This document shows positions 11,087 to 24,000 of a DNA stretch of 64,000 nucleotides, piece after piece. The stretch comes from Crossaster papposus (lineage: Eukaryota > Echinodermata > Asteroidea > Velatida > Solasteridae), in assembly GCA_037893245.1 (NCBI GenBank), contig JBAIAA010000650.1, forward strand, positions 1,116,001-1,180,000, given 5' to 3'. The notes below the pieces were generated by a model, which worked only from the letters and a program-made list of their open reading frames with translations, searched no databases and was not told where the DNA came from. Positions within the stretch are counted from its first letter, which is position 1; every line of letters starts with the position of its first letter. Made by a program: the position numbers and the translations under genes.

Positions 11087-12069
11087 TTAAAAATACACCC
11101 CAAATATACACCCCAAAATATTAACTTCAAATTTTGACTATTTTGAGAACGACATTTAATCCTCAAAAATTGACCCAAAACATTATGATATGCACCTCCA
11201 AAATAAACCTACTATTTAATATTTAATACAAAACTAAATAAAAACCAGACTTAGGCTACAGTTTCGGACATAAACTAGTTTTTTTTTTAAATCATGGGCC
11301 ACGCCCCTAGATGCACCAGCACATACAGCTCCATACATGTATATACAACTAGGGGGAACCACACACCATAAAGGTTTGTACATTGTTTTGAGTGCACAGC
11401 ATACATGTAAATACCCAGCAGGATATAAGGCTGAGCGACCCCCTTTTGTCTCTATACCCTATACATACTACAGACTATTGTTACCTAACACATCCCTCAT
11501 AGATATCTAAAAAGAATTTATGACATTCTGGGAACACAATGATCAACACAAAAGAGGGGGAGAGGGTCCCTCTGCCTAATACAAATGCAAAGTTAACTTT
11601 TATAATTTTTTTATTTTTACCCAAAAGTTTCCTTTTTGTTCAATTTTTATTAAAATACAAACTTAAAATTTGTCTAAAAAGTTGCATTTTTCAAACTACG
11701 ATCAAAATGCAAGGTTAACCCCCTACAATTTTGATTTGGCCAAAAATTAAGAAGATAAAAAAAACGAATTACAATTGAATTGGCAGTCAAACGCCATTGA
11801 GTGAATAAAATACGTGATACCAAACAAATTTAACAACAAGACAGTACATTTTTTTAAACCAACTTTTCTTTAAATATTTTTTAATGAGACATTTTAATGA
11901 GAGCAAAAAAGAAACATAATTATAACATCAACAGTTTTGATATATAGGCCTATGTACATCCGTCTTTGAAAAGTCTGATATTATTCATTAAAGTGTAAGG
12001 ACAAATATTGAAAGAGTTTCTGTAAGAGCATAATCCACAATTGTTGGTTTTTCAGTTTCGATGTTGCAA
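11087..12069. other. Non-coding stretch downstream of SPAG17
   Basis: AT-rich DNA with no convincing exon. It contains the satellite outlier at 11577-11740. After the proposed SPAG17 stop, the minus strand at 12069-11996 has a second open frame, but it does not match the phase of exon 38. Confidence 0.5.
11577..11740 (+). repeat. Diverged satellite units, same family as 7545-9112
   Basis: Three degenerate units keep the AAAATGCAAGGTTAACCCCC and AAAATACAA cores with the same AT-rich spacers. It lies 2.5 kb from the main array, separated by the mariner relic, the MITE and the orphan exons. Confidence 0.7.
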
Positions 12070-15000
12070 TCACTGGACCAGCTGTGAATCGACTTCAAGA
12101 GTGGCTCCTGTCAAGAATCAAACATTTGAAAAATTTTAGACAATTTTGTAATTGTATTTTTTTATATTTTTGTCTGTGTAAATCTGTTAAAATACATTGA
12201 TATATATTTTTTTTACTAGAAATTCTATAATATTCTTAATTGGTTGTCAGGATACGTGTACCTTGTACCCAGTGTTTCCTCCATTCTACTTACCTGGTTG
12301 TTGTGTTTTCCTGGGCCTGATGATCCCTTCCCGGGATGGAGGTCGCGCTGATATCATGCGCACCCCGGCAGAGACGTGGGGCGCCCCCTGGTTGCGGCAA
12401 CGCTCATCGTACTCGTGGGCCGTCAGAACATGTGTGCTCAGTCAAGGATAACAATATATTTTACGTAATCATCAATCTCAGAAATAAGGAATAATCGTAA
12501 AGATTTGAACCATTGACCTTTGAGGAAAACCTTCTCTCTTCCCTTCCCCCCTCCCACCCCAACTTCACGAAGAAGACGACTTCCTTGCCACAAAGATGGT
12601 AAAAGAAAGAGCAAGAAAGTGACAGAATCCAGTCCAGACAAGGATATTTGCAGTGACTGGTAGGAATAGCTGTTCCATCTCGGTGATGATCTGGACGTGA
12701 TGACCGATAGATCCTTGACCGCTGTCCCCCATCACCCCGACGGCTATAGCGTAGAGTTGGAGCTCTAGAATAGCCTTCATTCCTGCTGAAACCTGGTGGG
12801 TTGAGGTAGTAGGGGGGGGGCAAAGACAAGAAACAGTTGAATATCATAAAAATCAATATTAAATTTTGCCCCGAGAAATTATTAGAAAAAAATCACTCTG
12901 GTGAGACTCGAACCCACAACCTCCTGCTTTCTAGAACAGACGTCTTACAACTCGACCACCGAGCTAGCCGGGGTCAGCTGACTGGTTGGACTCTAATATA
13001 GCAGCGATTATCGCAACCAAACTATTTATAAGACAGAATTTTGCATCAGGGTGATGTAAATTTAATATTGGGTTTCCAGTATCAGATTCCAATTCCAATT
13101 TCATCTTACAAGAAAACCAATTGAATACTCACCGGTCCCGGGGTGTAGACAACTTGAAGTCCCGTGGCCGGGGGCGGCTGCTTCACTTTGTACCTACACG
13201 AATCTATCCCACAATTCTTGAGGTTGACGCTGAAGGCGTAGGTGCAGCCCTCCCGCAAGGTGCCAAAGTGGACCTCCCCGGGAACCAGCTCGAATCCCCT
13301 CATCTTGGAGAGAGAAGCGATGCCCTTGGCTTCCGCCCCAGCGATGGAGGAGGTGTTGACCTTGCGACGGACGGGATCCTCCAAAACTTGGAACTGTCAT
13401 GGAAAACAAATTATCAGAGAAACAAGATTTGAGATCACATCTAGTGAAATTTGTAAACAACAAATATTGCTTAGCAGATTTCCTTTGCTCAGCAAAGTAG
13501 TTTCAGTAAAGCATTTTTTCTTCTTTTGTGATTAGCAATTTCAGAAAAAAGGTTTTGCCAGCTCACGTGTTTGTTTGGCACCATGCCAGGCTTCTGGCCC
13601 AAGATGGCCGCCGGCAGCTGCACTCTCTCTTTCCTCGGTTCCCCGTTGACGTCTACCAGCAGGCTCTTGGTCAGGATCAGGTCGCTGTTGGCTGATGGGA
13701 TACCGTCGTCCCCGTCTGTACCCACCATGCCATCGCCGTTAGACTGGCTGAAGGAACGACGCTCCTCCAGCTGGTTGTTGCTGCTCCTTTCTATAAAATA
13801 TTTGAAACAAAGACAAATTGACCAGAGTGAGATACGAACATCAGACCGCTGAAATACCATGCTGGTGATCAACCTTCCGAGCTTTGAGCCCTTCCTATAA
13901 ATGAATAACAATTAAAAAGTTCAACTCACCCGTGTAGCTCGAGCGGTCGGTGTAGGCCCCTTCATCTACGTGCTCCGGAATGGTGGATGGATGGTTGGGG
14001 AACGACGCGTAACTTGAGGGTGTCTCACTGGGAAGCAAGGCATTCTGGGAATTGGCGTTGTTGTCGTTGGATCCTCCGGGCGTGGGATTGCCTGAAATGG
14101 TGAAAAGAATTATGTACAGTAGATGGTTTGTGATTGGCTTGTGATTGGCTTGTAATTGACTTGTGATTGGCTTGTGATGGGCTTGTGATGGGCTTGTAAC
14201 TGACCTGGTCTTGCTGCAGGCCCCTGCTGCTGTGAGGCGTGGGCCGGTGTGGGGTTCTTTGGACGTAGAGGTGTGGGCGTTCCCTGACCCCCGGCATGGG
14301 CAGGGGTAGGGTTGGTTGGACGGAGGTCGGCAGGACTTGATGACGATATAGGAACTTGAAAAAAAATATTGGAAAAGGGGAATTTTATATGATTTGTTAA
14401 ACATGTCATTATCATATGTGGCCATCTTCAGAGAGTGGCATAAATGCATACATTTAAAATAATAAACACAACTTGAATTCTTCTGATATTTTTCTCCTTT
14501 TTTTCCCTTTTTTCCCCTTTTTTTATTTTGTGGGTTTTAGTTTTGTTTTATTTTTTTATTTTTTTGGTGTTTTGTTTTGTTGTTTTTGTTGTTTTTTTGG
14601 GGGGGGTTTCTAAGTTGTAAATGAAAACTAGCATACCATTGATTGTTGGGTTGAGTGGGGAGACTCGTTTCTGAGGGGAGACACTTTCCGACGGCTCACT
14701 CTGTCTGGAAGAATCAGGGACAGCTGCATAAGATACAAATCAAGAAAACACTCAAGAATATTTGGTGGTAACGGCACTGCCACAAAACTGTTGTGAAACT
14801 TGTGTAATAATGGTTTAAGTGTAACGATCGTCCGTCTACCTTGCTGTTGACTGGCTGGTGACTCAGACGGCGTGCTAGGCAGACTGAAGGATGTCCCCTG
14901 ACCGTCTCCTTGCCTCGTAGCTGCAGCTAGGTCCTTGGTCAGTCCGTCCATGTCTGGAACCTTCTTCCTGGTCGCTGCGGCCTGGGTTGCCAGGAAACCC

Positions 15001-18000
15001 TCTCCCCACTCGGACTGGAAGTAAGGAGGGACCTCGTGGTTACGCAGCGCCTTGCGTAGGTTCTGCTCCTCCGCTAGGTCTCTCCTAGGAAACAGATTCA
15101 TGCCAACTTGATTAACCATCCGAGGGCGGTTTGGGATGGGGCAGGAAGTAACAGGCAGGGCGGTTTGGGGAAGTAACAGGCAGGGCCGTTTGTGGTGGTA
15201 CAGGGACCAGTTGACTAAGAGCTTGAGATCAGGAATGAATTTCATACCGAACTTTGTCCCAGTCCTCCTGTGTGTACTTGTCCTTGGGCTTGGGCGGCGG
15301 GGGAAGCGGGGCTGGGACCGTTGCCTTCTCATAGAGTGCCTTGGCTTCTTCACTGCTTGTCACAGCTCTGGGTTTAGTCGTTGGTACGGTGCTTTGTGTT
15401 GATTCTTGAGGAACTGTGTCCGTTGCCGAGTCGGTCTGGGCAGCCAAATCTTGCTCATCCTAAAGTGAATGGTAACAAGATGCCTTAATATTGACACTCT
15501 CTAACGTCAATCATATAAAGAAATCTGAAATTGGAATTTGAAAATCGAACTACGTTTTACCTGTGCTAAGATGCTTGCCAAGAGCTCTCCTGCCTTGACC
15601 CGCTCTGCTTCATCTCTTGGCTCCTTCAGCTCTTGCTCCGCCCACTGTCGATCCTTATTTTGCACCTCATTAGCATAAGCCTCAAGCCCCGCCCTCATTT
15701 TCTGCCTCAGCTCTTCGCTGATGGGCTGGTACTCCACAAACTGACGAATCTCTAGCTCGCTGGGGCATTTCGGGACTGGAGGAGCGCGCAGGTTCAAGGA
15801 GCGCGAGCCGACAGCTAGCCCCTTCCCGACGTTGGTGCCGAATTTAGGGCCAGGGTGTTTCAGCTCCCGAGCAGGGAACCTGGCAAAGTCGCGGGAACGT
15901 AGATTCGGCGGGACAATGTTAGGCTCGTCGAGGGGTATCAGCCAGGCCTTGCTGGGACTCGTGGTGTAAGGCCGCATGATCGTGATGCCGTTGACATCCG
16001 GGTGATCCGCGAGCGGGTCCGACAAGATGGCGGTGTTGGGGTCCAAGTTAGCTCGCTCCAAGTATCCCTCGATGTCCTTCACCCGCAGGAGCTCCAAGCC
16101 GCTTCCGTCCTCGCTGATCACAAAGAACCGCGGCAGGTGCTGAAGACACTGCTTGACTGCGCCCATCTCCACTTTATCTTCGTCGCAGGTCGAAGCCTTC
16201 TTAACCTCTGTTTCCCCCGTCGAGCGGACCACGAAGCGATTCCCCACGGTATCCTCCGTCTCAAAGACAATCGGATCGTGGTGTCTCATGACGTAGGTCT
16301 TGGATTCGCTCCTCTCTCCCTCACCGCCAGGGACGTACTCCACAATCCCGTCGCTCTTGACAGTCGCGCGATTGCCCTCTTGATGGAGAACCTCGTATGA
16401 GCCATTAGGGATGCTGATGATCTCCGTTCCGCTGCCGAAGATTGTAGTTGCCAGACTGTCCTCGCTGTTGAAGATGACTGTGGCATAGCCGGAGCACTCC
16501 ACCTTGTAGTGCTTGACAAGCTTAAAACTGGGAGATGGTTCTTCACCTTTTCAAAAATATAAATTTCAAATTGTATTAAAGTTCTTCATTTTTAGATAAT
16601 TGTTGTTTTTTTCTAAAGTTTGTTTGATCTACGGTCAAAGTCGCACCCTCACTGAGCGATCCCCCAATGCTCCCGATAACTTTTTCAGCATTGATTATTT
16701 ACCTTGCAGTACATCTTTTGGGTAAACCACCAACATAAAGCTAGATAATTTAGTTGGCAGAATGCCGATAAAACATTCCGGAGGTCACAAGTTCAATTTT
16801 TTTTTGAAGAACCCAATTAATGTCCCTTCGTGGTTAACCAATAATAACTCTTGAGAACCTAATCAACCGTCTTAATGAAGCTCTTGAAAATATCGAAAAC
16901 AAAAATAAAAGGTTAATTTGGAAGGTCAAAGTTGAAGGTCAAAGTTGAAGGTTTACCCGTCTCTGCGCGTTCTTCGTTATCTGCAGCTAGTTTGACCCGG
17001 TTGTAGTACGTAGTGATTCGTGTGCCCTCATTATGGTCCACGATACGGCTCCCATCCGGACGCAACAAGATCACCACACGGTCTTCCCTGGAGTTCATTA
17101 CCTAGTATCAGTGATAAATAAAAACGTCGAGATTCAGGTCTTTAGCAGGTTTTCTAGTGATAAAATGCCGTCATTTGGAGGACTTCAGAATGACTTGGGA
17201 TCGCAGAGTCCACACCAACTCACCTCATATGTCATAGGGTCCGTGGCAGAGTACATCATACAAGCTTTTAGCTCGTACGTGCTACCGTCGGCCCTGGTAC
17301 CGATGCGAGCCCCGTCCTTGGAGGTAGTCACCCACTCGCTGAAGACGCCTGGTTCTTCTGAGGTACTGACGTCTTGGAGATCCTCGGGTTTCTCCCCTGA
17401 CTTGCCGAGTGCTCCACGTACAGATCCTATCCAAAAAGCAAATGAACAGATGAGTTTGGAATCAGGTCCTAGACTAAATCTTACCTGTCGCCACAAAATG
17501 AACCTAAAGTCAAACTTTATAAGAATTGAGATAATTAAAGATCTAGATTCTGCAGAACAAGAGCTTTCCAACGGTATACAACAATAAGGGGTATTTATTT
17601 CAGTGATGAAAAAATGGACCAATTTACTTGAAGTGGTGAAACTGATTCTTGAGAAAATCCTACAGTTGTGTTACAGTTGTGTTACAGTGAATGTCATAAT
17701 AAATGTTTGATCGAAGAATAACATTTTAGAACTTACAGATTATGATTCACATGAAAACAAAACAAAATCTACCACCCCCTTCAAATTTTGGCCTTTGCCC
17801 TCTGTTCTGCAAAAAGAATTCCGACTTTAAGCTCATTTTGTGGTGTTAGGTTACAAATTGGCAATTATCCCGTTTTGGAAACAAACTCTTCATATGGTTT
17901 TTTTCTGTGACGATAGAGACGCAATGTAGGCCTACCTTTCTTGGTTGCTGCCTCTAAAACTTGGGGACTGACGGCGCTGCCTCCACGCTGAGGAGAAGTG

Positions 18001-21000
18001 TCTCGGCTGTGGGCGGGGCTAAAGGACTGGCCAGAGGAGGAACCCTGGCTTATGCTAACCGCACCGTCCGCAAACAACACCTGAGGTTCACGAGAAAAAT
18101 GTGACAGACAAGAGTCACGTGGGGCTTAATAGTACAAATAGTTATTATTAACTATCAACAGACAAGTTGTTGTAACTCTGAACCTCGTTTACAATCAAAG
18201 AAGAAGTTATATTAGTTGCGTCCGAATTAGTTTGCTACTGCTAGAAATTACACAGGTAAAATGGGAAATAGGACACAGCCTACAAGACAGACAGATGACA
18301 CGAAGATACCATGGGCTTGTGCACAAGAAATTGGCCGTGATTGTTTTTTTGTGTGTCAAGTTCAGCCGCATCTAAAGGACTAGCCTATATAGCCAGCAGA
18401 ATCACACGCGTCTGTGTGAGAAGCGGCTGCGGCTCGTTTCCATAGCCACGTGTGTGAGTCTAAGCCGTAGCCAAGTAATTTGGACTTTTCTACCTGGACG
18501 GTTCCGTCTGTCATCATCTTGATGACACTCCCGTCGCTGGTGATGAGTCGCGACTTCTCCTGCATGGCTGGTACCTGGCGAGGTGACTCGCACGCCTGCT
18601 TGCCAGACGTCTTGTACGGGTAACTCTGTCTGACTAACAGACGGCTTGCAGACCGGGAATCGGATGACAAGACACCTGAGAACAGAAGACAGAATGCAGA
18701 GAAATAAAAATCACCGACCATGTAAGAAATCAATCACTATGAGATCTCAAACTTTCTTTTCAAATTTCTGGCTTCTTCTTTCTTTTAGGCTGAAGGTGAT
18801 TTTAGGCTCCTAACTTTGGTAACTCCAACCACCTTCTGGTGCCCGTTGGCCTTCAGAAACATTTAATCAGTTGATATGAACTCAAAGGTTTGAATATTTC
18901 TATTTGCTTACCGGCATCTTTTTCCAGGAGGTAGTTGACATGCAGACCATCAGGACAGGAGACAAAGAGTTGCTGGAAGGGTGGCTCCTCGGGATCCTTG
19001 GATTTCTTCAAGGCTTCCTCCATCCCCTTCTTCCTCTCTTCCTCCTCAAAGATTAAACAAACTTGATAATTATTGGTGGAAGTCTTTGATTTCTCTTTGA
19101 GTAATCCCCGTAACCGCCTTGCCAAATTAGCAGGCAGAATTCTAGCAAGAATTCAGATGTTGCTTGTGGTTTGTCTTGTGTTTGATTTGCGATTGCCTTT
19201 CGTCTTACTTGTCACAGGCTTCTCACCTGCCTTGCGATTGACGTTTCACCTGACAAGTAATTGATTTGTGGTTTCCTTTTGACTGTCTTATGATGGACCT
19301 CTGATCACCTCTTTTTGCTGTTGCTCCAGCTGTAGCTGTGCCTGTCTCTCGGCCTCCTGCTGCTGTTGTTGCTGTTTCTTGCCTTTCTTCCCCGATCCAG
19401 CTCGGTTGCCTTTAGGAGAGGAGACAGTCGGTGGCGGGGACGGACTGGTGGCCGGGGGAACGTAGATCTCAACCTCTTTCTTAGGTTCTTCTGAGAAAAA
19501 TAAAAGAAAAACACTTTTATTTTTATAATTAAAGCTTTTCTTTATTAAAGTGGGTTACTGCATAAAAGTAAAAACTATTTTTGAGAAATTGAGACCAATT
19601 TCTAATGACCTAAGTCAAGTTCTGTGCGTCCCTTATTTTAAACGCCCGGGTAAAACAAAAATGTCTACAATTACCGGTTCCAAATGGAGTTCCTTTAGTG
19701 CCATAGTGACTGAGTGCAAACACCATGCCGTCGCTAAGGGTGGCCGTGAATGAGCCGAAGCTGCTAATTGGTCGAGGCTTCTCATCTGCTGGTTCAGGGG
19801 CTGTAGCCTCGTCCAATGAGACGTCCTGTTGCATCTGGCCTACACCCTTGGTCGGGGAGTCTCCTACGAAGGTGAATTATAAGAATTGAAGATAGTCAGT
19901 GAATTGAATTTAAGGTAATTCCTGACTTAATAAAATTCTGCTTAAGAAAATTAAAGTTTAGTTACTTTTTCTTGTCTTTTATTGTTAATTTTATTTTGTT
20001 GTTGTTGACATAACTGAATCAGAATCTGACATTGTGCTGATGAAGTTGTTGACGTTGGTTTCCACGGTAACTGGACAAGCCCGGAAATCAAAACTCAAAC
20101 CAAAAAGATTCCACTATGACAATTTTCCTTCCACATTTCTCCAATCTACTTTCTAGAACGGATTTTCCCAAGTAAAAAAAATTGCACCTTCAACAACAAT
20201 GGGGACAAAAAAGGTTTGAGCAGTTAGTAGAGCGGTTAGTAGACCCATGGCAAATCTGGACATTTCCATCAGTAGATGGTTAAAAATCGAAATCTTAGGA
20301 TATTATTTTCTAGGAATATGCAGCATTCACAGAAATGAAACTTCACCAGGTTAGTTGTCAAGCACCATTATTTAGATTTAGAGAACTTTTGCTGCACTTC
20401 AAACGATAAAAATGCACAACTCACAAACGGTGTACTATAACTTGAACACATGATAAAGAGTGCATAAAGGTGCAAAGCTTCATGTATTTTTTTTCTTCAA
20501 ATTATTGAGAAAGGCTTTCAACAGATGTGCATTAATTGTCACTCCTGAAAAGGAAACAGAAATAGTGCCAACGAAACTGCAATCACACACACACTGACCA
20601 TCCCGTGATTCGGCGTACTGCGAGCCGCTAATTGACCCCAACTTGACCGATATGACCTCACTGGCTAGACTATCGACACCGTCCTCCTCCGTTACATCCT
20701 CAAAGAGGTTGGTTTCCTTGGCAACGGGGGCTGAATTAGAGGGGTAGGTTTTACATCACAAATGCCATTCCACGTATATAACACTCCACCAAAAATATAG
20801 CTTGTAAATATTTGAAGATACCGGGGGTACATTGATTGCTTATACCAAATCTATGTGCTGAGCTAAAACATAATTAGCAGAGAACCAGTTAAGAACGGTT
20901 TGAATCTTATGAGACTTTGGCTGGTAACCTTGCATGGAGCTTCTTAACAGACAATAATTGCTTATACCAAATGTATGCTAAACATAAATAACATAGAACG

Positions 21001-24000
21001 AGTGAAGACCAATATGCATCATATGAGATTTTAGCTGGTAACCGTCTCTTTTGGCTAAGCGAGTTACTTCCGTGCTTATAGCTTACCTTGGTCCTTCTCC
21101 TGCGTCTCATGCTCAGCCTTTTCAATCGCTGTTTCCTCTGGGCTGGTATTGGGTGGCAGTTCATCTTCGCTGATTGGCCGAGGATTCAGCAGGTGAATGA
21201 CAAAGACGTGGCCGTCTTTGAGAATGGAGGTCTTCACAAAACATGGGCCTGTCAGAAAAAAACAGATGCAGGAGAAACAATCAATTCCAGCAAGCACGAT
21301 TCAGGATCAAAAATGTCTATTATCTGAATTTGTTTTTCTGTACAAACTAAGACAAATGTTAGGTAAATGTAATTCGAGTGAGTTTTGCAGATTAGAAGTT
21401 TGAGGATACGCCTTGTGAAATGGCCAACTTTTTGAGAAAATGTGGTTTGTGTTCATAGTTCTCTGACGAGAATCAGAAGAAAAGCTACTTTAGCAAGTCC
21501 TTTAATAGTTAATTAATGTTGTCTTTCAGTTAATTTCTGGTAATTTCACATGGTAAAGAGGCAATAAAATTTTTTAAAAACTCGTTACATCAATATTTCT
21601 GGGGAAAGTGTTCGTAATAAAACAAATTATGGAAGGAGGGACCAGGCACAATTGTTGGGGTGGGGTGGGGTGAGGGTGGGGTGAGAGTGGGGTGAAGGTG
21701 TGATGAGGGTAAGGGTAAGGGTGGTGGTTCGGGCCTATTAACTGTGTCTTACCGTCGATGAATTCTGTCTTCTCTGTGCGTATTTGGCCACCGTCGCAAG
21801 GGAACAGAGTGGTGACAAAACCACTGGCATGAATCAGATCATTCCCCACATCATAGCCAACAAACTACAACAAAAAGAAAAACAAAACGAGCATTCAGGT
21901 TTGGAAGAGAGGACAATTAATTTAAAAGTTAGGATGAAATAAAGAAACTGCTAAACACTTTAATCAATGTCTAATTTAATTTGACTAACTGGGAACCAGC
22001 CATGAGCCAATACAATCGTATGACATTTTCACCGGTAACCTAGCTAAACAATTAGTTTATGTGCTTAGCAACGTTTTGTGCCTGAGGTAAACAAGTTTAT
22101 TAAAACTTAGCTTAGCTGTCCGTTCAGCATAAATGAGCTCTTTAGCTTACCGGGTATTCCCTCTCCGATTCCTTAGGTTCCTCTGTCGCCTCTTCTTCAA
22201 CCTCCTCCCCCGCCCCTCCGGCCCCGCCCTTGTCCCCCTTGATCCCCTTCTTGCTGTTCCTCCCGCTCTCCTTGGTTGGGGAGGTGGCCCGCTTGTCTTT
22301 CTTGTCGTCTTTCTTATCTTTGTCATCTTTCTTCGGGGAGGCAGAGCGGGAACGAGATCTTAGGAGAAACAAAAACACTTAAAACCCCAGATTTCTAGTA
22401 TGAGGTGTACGAAAACCAGAGATGGATTTTTCAGGGTAATCCGGGAAATTCGACAGAATCCATAACCAAACCCACACGTCATAGAACCCAGGTCCTAACA
22501 TCTAAACGCTGCAATAAAAGGTTTCAAGTTTTACTTATAAGACACCCTCTAATCTTGAAGATTTTTTTCAACTGACTTTGGTCGTCCTTTCTTCTCCTTC
22601 TCCAGCTGTTTCTTTTCTTCTTCCTCCCGTATCTTGTCCTGTTCCATCTTCCAAGCCTTCATGGAGTTGGGTCTCATGAAGCTGCCGCTGTTAGGGTCTA
22701 GGTTGTCCACGGACTGGGAGGGGCTAACGCTGCGCTTGCCTGCCGAGAAAATCAGAGATGGAAAACACTCAACACCGGTGCAGTGCTCCTGACGTCCCAG
22801 GTTCGAATCCGACCTCAGTCAATATCTTAATACAATCTTGTATTGAATAAAAAAAGAGGAACCTAATCAGTTTCTCTTTCGCTTACTTGATTGGAAAAAT
22901 AGTTAGTGAATGTAATTCAAATGATTTGCTGCGATTTAACTAAATCGCTTTGATTCAAATGAGTCGCTTTGATTCAAATGATTTGACCGACCTTTAGGTG
23001 ACTTGGAGCGTGACTTCTTCGGTGATCCAGACCTGACCGTACCCTTGACACTAGAAGGCCTAGAGGCAGACGGGGAAGTGGTCACAGCCGCAGCCCTCAT
23101 AGCCTCCTCCTCCTTACGCCGTACCTCCGCCTGGTACTTCGCCTCTTCGTCGGCCGTCCAATCCTTGATGTGATTGGCAACGTGCTCCATGTAGTTCCTG
23201 AACGATAACACAAAAAAACGACCTCGACTTATGTCTTAGTTTTAGGTGACACCCATCGATATCGTAATATGCTTTATGTACTGTAATACTCAGCGCCATC
23301 CAATGAAATCCTAAGATCTGAACGCTTACCTGAATCCAACGTTGGAGTGAAGCTTTGTGCTCCAGGGTTCATGGTTCATGAGATCGGGCCCCACGGGATT
23401 GTGCATGACTACGAGGAGCGAATGATCTCTCTTGTGGTAGTAGGTATCCATGTAGGGGTACACCTCACGGGCATCTTGCAAGACCTGAATTATCAATATA
23501 TACGTCGACGACGAAATAAAACAAACAACAGTTTTCACTGCAAAGTCAATGTTGGGATTTTAACAACTTTCTATTTGAAAAAAACATTCTTGAACTCGGG
23601 TTAAAGTGTACACAGATCAAAATGTTGCTACTTTACGTCCATTTTGTGGTAACAGGTCACAATATTTGGCCAACCTGCATAAGAACGCTAGGCTCCAGAT
23701 ACTCTGCATAGCGCCACTCGTCCAGGTTGCGTTCCGGCTTCTCTCCGATGTCCCGCACCCCAATGGCGCTGCCGGCTGACCCAGGTTGCGACCTCTGACC
23801 CTTGGGGGCACCGGGAAGCTCCAGGGAGAGGGTGTTCTCCGAGGGGTGCTGAGAGGAGGAGGAGGAGGAGGAGGAGGAAGTGGTGGATTGCTGGGACTCC
23901 TTGGTGGTGGGCAGGACGGGGTTGCCTGAGGAGTCTTTCTCAAAATGAACTGAAAACAAAACAAGCACGAGTAAGAATTCTTAGCAGAAGTTGCTCTTTT

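Noticed and set aside
12481..12640. GT-AG alternatives for the exon 37/38 intron (donors at GTCTGG or GTCACT)
   Set aside because: Each gives the wrong phase or adds unmatched residues; only the AT-AC pair restores the expected reading frame.
12804..12815. TGAGGTAGTAGG, identical to the first 12 bases of let-7
   Set aside because: It is the reverse of the pyrimidine tract before SPAG17 exon 37, is followed by a G run and has no star strand or hairpin.
12893..12968. A tRNA gene on the minus strand
   Set aside because: Box A and box B are present but acceptor and anticodon stems do not pair; it is better explained as a SINE head.
16002..16400. 132-codon plus-strand open frame
   Set aside because: It is the antisense of the large SPAG17 exon 29.
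16921..16950. Two AGGTCA half-sites in SPAG17 intron 28 as a receptor element
   Set aside because: They are 7 bases apart, outside the usual DR1-DR5 spacing, and part of a short local GAAGGTCAAAGTT duplication.
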